Below the pieces are notes generated by a model that had not been told where the DNA came from, did not search any database, and was given only the letters and a program-made list of their open reading frames with translations. Below, in pieces: positions 14,547 through 16,281 of a stretch of 16,281 bases of DNA. The translations under genes and the position numbers were made by a program. The stretch is from positions 1-16,281 of the forward strand of contig DETD01000009.1 in assembly GCA_002362105.1 (NCBI GenBank), in the 5' to 3' direction. Each line of letters begins with the position of its first letter. Position 1 is the stretch's first letter. The DNA comes from Bacteroidales bacterium UBA3297. GTDB taxonomy: Bacteria > Bacteroidota > Bacteroidia > Bacteroidales > Paludibacteraceae.

Positions 14547-15977
14547 TTACATGAGCGGGCTGAACAATCTCGCCCACGACTCTCCAAACTTTTCCAAATG
14601 CGGCCTGTTGCGCCATTCTTCCAAGTTGATCTGGCTCGATTTTTCGAGGTCGGCAAGGAAGATGTTCTTCATTGTTTGTGCAAATTCAGGGTCGTATATC
14701 CAGGTGTTTATCTCGAAGTTTTGTTCAAAACTGCGGAAGTCCATGTTGGCCGTACCCACGGTAGAGAGGTTGTCGTCTATGACGATGGTTTTGCTGTGGA
14801 TGAACCCCTCTTCGAAGAAGTACACTTTAACACCGGCGTTCAGCATCTCGTCGATGTAGGTCATCGAGCTCTTTAGCGCGAACGAGGCGTCGCTGTGTCT
14901 TGGTATGATGATGCGTACGTCAACTCCACCCAGCGCGGCGCACTGCAAGGCGTTAACAATAGTCTGGTTGGGCAGGAAGTAAGGCGTTTGCAGGTAGATG
15001 TAATTTCGTGCCTGTGCAAATGCCATAAAGAAGGTTTGCATAATCGACTCCCATTCGCAGTCTGGCGAACTGCTGACCACTTGAATCAGACTGTTGCCGA
15101 CCGGAGAGTCGGGGGTAGGGTAGTAGAGTTCGTCGTCGCTGAGCAGTGTGCGGCTAACGAAGTACCAGTCGCTGAGGAAAACGCGTTGCAAACCGTGTAC
15201 GGCCTCGCCCTCTATGCGGAGGTGTGTGTCGCGCCAAGCGCCCCATTTTGAGCCTTCCACATAGCGGTCGGCTACGTTCATGCCTCCGGTGTAGCCAACG
15301 TCGCCGTCGATGACCACAATTTTCCGGTGGTTGCGGTAGTTGACTTTGCTGTTGATGGCTGGCAGACCCACTTTCAAGAAACAGTAGATCTCAATGCCGG
15401 CGGCTCGCATATCGCGGACCGAAGACTTGCGCATCAGCCAACTGCCCACGTCGTCGATGATGACGCGCACCTTCACCCCTTCTTTAGCCTTCCGTTTCAG
15501 AATTTCTATAAACTTGCTGCCAATGGTGTCGGAGTTGAAGATGTAGAATTCTACGTGGATGTATTTTTTTGCTTTCTCTACCTCGGAAAACATACTCTCG
15601 AAAAAGTCTTTTCCGGTAGTGAACAACTTCACTCCGTTGTTTACGTACAAAGTGCTGTTGCTGCTGTTCAGCGCCATATAGGCGAAGTTCTTGTATTGCT
15701 TTGGAAACGATTTTTCAAGAATTGGGTCCCCTTTAATGGTTTCTATACGTTCTTTCCATTTCGCAAGGCTTCGGTGTGAGATGACCATCTTTTTTCGGAA
15801 GTTTTTACCTACCAGTATGTAAAGCAGCAGCCCGACTACTGGTAACAGTATCAGCACGAAAATCCAGGCAATCGATTTTACCGGACTCCTGTTCTCCATC
15901 AGCAGCATTAGTATGATGCCTATGATGGTGATGAAATATAGTACTAAAACTATGTTTGTGGTAAGCTCCCAAACCAT
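14547..15977 (-). CDS. cls: Cardiolipin synthase, PLD family
   Basis: The enzyme joins two phosphatidylglycerol molecules to cardiolipin and glycerol at the inner membrane. The protein has 476 residues, the usual length of the ClsA type. Two N-terminal membrane helices (about 6-27 and 35-57) are followed by two phospholipase D domains. HKD motif one is NHRKIVVIDGD (H217, K219, D224) with GYTGGMN after it. HKD motif two is HSKTIVIDD (H394, K396, D401) followed by GTANMD. Both motifs are intact. It is the first gene of the run with the DUF59 and lpxH genes. No convincing TAnnTTTG promoter was found in the 188 bases upstream. Confidence 0.95.
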   Translation of the reverse strand: MVWELTTNIVLVLYFITIIGIILMLLMENRSPVKSIAWIFVLILLPVVGLLLYILVGKNFRKKMVISHRSLAKWKERIETIKGDPILEKSFPKQYKNFAYMALNSSNSTLYVNNGVKLFTTGKDFFESMFSEVEKAKKYIHVEFYIFNSDTIGSKFIEILKRKAKEGVKVRVIIDDVGSWLMRKSSVRDMRAAGIEIYCFLKVGLPAINSKVNYRNHRKIVVIDGDVGYTGGMNVADRYVEGSKWGAWRDTHLRIEGEAVHGLQRVFLSDWYFVSRTLLSDDELYYPTPDSPVGNSLIQVVSSSPDCEWESIMQTFFMAFAQARNYIYLQTPYFLPNQTIVNALQCAALGGVDVRIIIPRHSDASFALKSSMTYIDEMLNAGVKVYFFEEGFIHSKTIVIDDNLSTVGTANMDFRSFEQNFEINTWIYDPEFAQTMKNIFLADLEKSSQINLEEWRNRPHLEKFGESWARLFSPLM

Positions 15978-16117
15978 AAGTTTAATCTCCTCGTGTAATT
16001 CTTGTCTGTTTGATCTGTATAGGTTTTGTAAATATAATTATTTTTTGTCTTTTTCTCCGTTTTGTTTGCCTATTTCAAGGTTTTTTGACGTTTTTTAGTG
16101 TGATTTTTGCCATTAAA

Positions 16118-16149
16118 TTTGAAATTCTCCTTTTTTTATCTGATTTTTG
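16118..16149 (+). promoter_or_regulatory. Candidate promoter of the tRNA-Tyr cluster
   Basis: TTTG (16118-16121) and GATTTTTG (16142-16149, seven of eight matches to TAnnTTTG) stand exactly 20 nt apart. Transcription would start near 16156, ten bases before the tRNA. An alternative is the perfect TAAATTTG at 16114-16121, which shares the same bases but lacks a well-spaced -33 box. Confidence 0.4.
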
Positions 16150-16165
16150 CACTCTGAAACGAAAG

Positions 16166-16248
16166 GGGTACATACCAGAGTGGCCAAATGGGACAGACTG
16201 TAAATCTGTTGGCTCTTGCCTTCGGTGGTTCGAATCCATCTGTACCCA
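16166..16248 (+). tRNA. tRNA-Tyr (anticodon GUA)
   Basis: This is an 83-nt class II tRNA with a long variable arm and no encoded CCA. The acceptor stem pairs GGGTACA (16166-16172) with TGTACCC (16241-16247), discriminator A at 16248. The anticodon stem is ACAGA/TCTGT, and the loop CTGTAAA carries GUA at 16200-16202. The T arm is GGTGG-TTCGAAT-CCATC. Bases 36-38 are AAA, the context recognised by MiaA, so this tRNA is a likely substrate of the MiaA encoded in the same window. Confidence 0.97.
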
Positions 16249-16257
16249 CTATATTTT

Positions 16258-16281
16258 GCGGAATTAGCTCAGTGGTAGAGC
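16258..16281 (+). tRNA. Partial tRNA cut by the window end, possibly tRNA-Gly
   Basis: GCGGAATTAGCTCAGTGGTAG followed by AGC is a tRNA 5' end: a 7-nt acceptor strand, TA, then a D arm (GCTC-AGTGGTA-GAGC). It starts 9 nt after tRNA-Tyr. The anticodon lies outside the window. Gly is a guess from the common Tyr-Gly-Thr-tuf order in bacteria and the GCGG start. Confidence 0.85.

Noticed and set aside
14535..15779. Several plus-strand open frames of 100-150 codons opposite cardiolipin synthase
   Set aside because: They overlap a gene with two intact HKD motifs and have no motif or start context of their own.
16010..16267. An 85-codon plus-strand open frame at the right end
   Set aside because: It runs through tRNA-Tyr and into the next tRNA, so it is not a protein gene.

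Overview
This window looks like chromosomal core DNA from a member of the Bacteroidales (Bacteroidota). Four things support this. The perfect or near-perfect TAnnTTTG boxes upstream of several genes match the Bacteroidota -7 promoter element. There is little Shine-Dalgarno signal before most starts. The glycogen synthase is of the GT3 type, and an MCE lipid-transport protein and a cell-wall amidase lie divergent from an LptD-like outer-membrane protein. No insertion sequence, prophage, CRISPR array, toxin-antitoxin or defence gene is visible.

Layout. Positions 1-183 hold the end of an rRNA operon: spacer, 5S rRNA and a strong terminator. A single gene for a secreted or outer-membrane beta-barrel protein follows (256-1260, +), closed by a bidirectional terminator that it shares with the convergent miaA. 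The minus-strand block 4324-1334 reads amidase, MCE/MlaD protein, miaA, with a terminator-like hairpin in front of miaA. An AT-rich divergent promoter region (4325-4537) separates this from the 920-residue LptD-like protein (+). Next comes a plus-strand block of ridA, GT3 glycogen synthase and GT35 glucan phosphorylase (7477-12252), ending in a strong terminator. An unrecognised exported protein follows (12351-13133). The minus-strand block 15977-13319 reads cardiolipin synthase, a SufT/PaaD-like (DUF59) protein and an LpxH-type phosphoesterase. Directly downstream is a tRNA-Arg(CCU) that appears to have its own promoter. The right edge starts a plus-strand tRNA cluster: tRNA-Tyr(GUA), then a second tRNA cut by the window end.

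How the parts fit together. Much of the window is envelope biogenesis: lipid A precursor processing (LpxH), LPS insertion (LptD-like), inter-membrane lipid transport (MCE), peptidoglycan cleavage (amidase) and phospholipid synthesis (cardiolipin synthase). The second theme is storage polysaccharide, with a synthase and a phosphorylase for alpha-glucan side by side. No branching enzyme, debranching enzyme or nucleotide-sugar pyrophosphorylase is present. The third theme is translation: 5S rRNA, three tRNA genes and MiaA, whose family modifies A37 of tRNAs such as the tRNA-Tyr found here.

I did not find a clearly new multi-gene system. The points most worth checking are a two-cysteine arrangement in the LptD-like protein that resembles an interdomain disulfide, a histone-H1-like Lys/Ala-rich tail on the glycogen synthase, terminator-like hairpins directly in front of miaA and ridA, and the unrecognised exported protein with two GxWS-starting halves.
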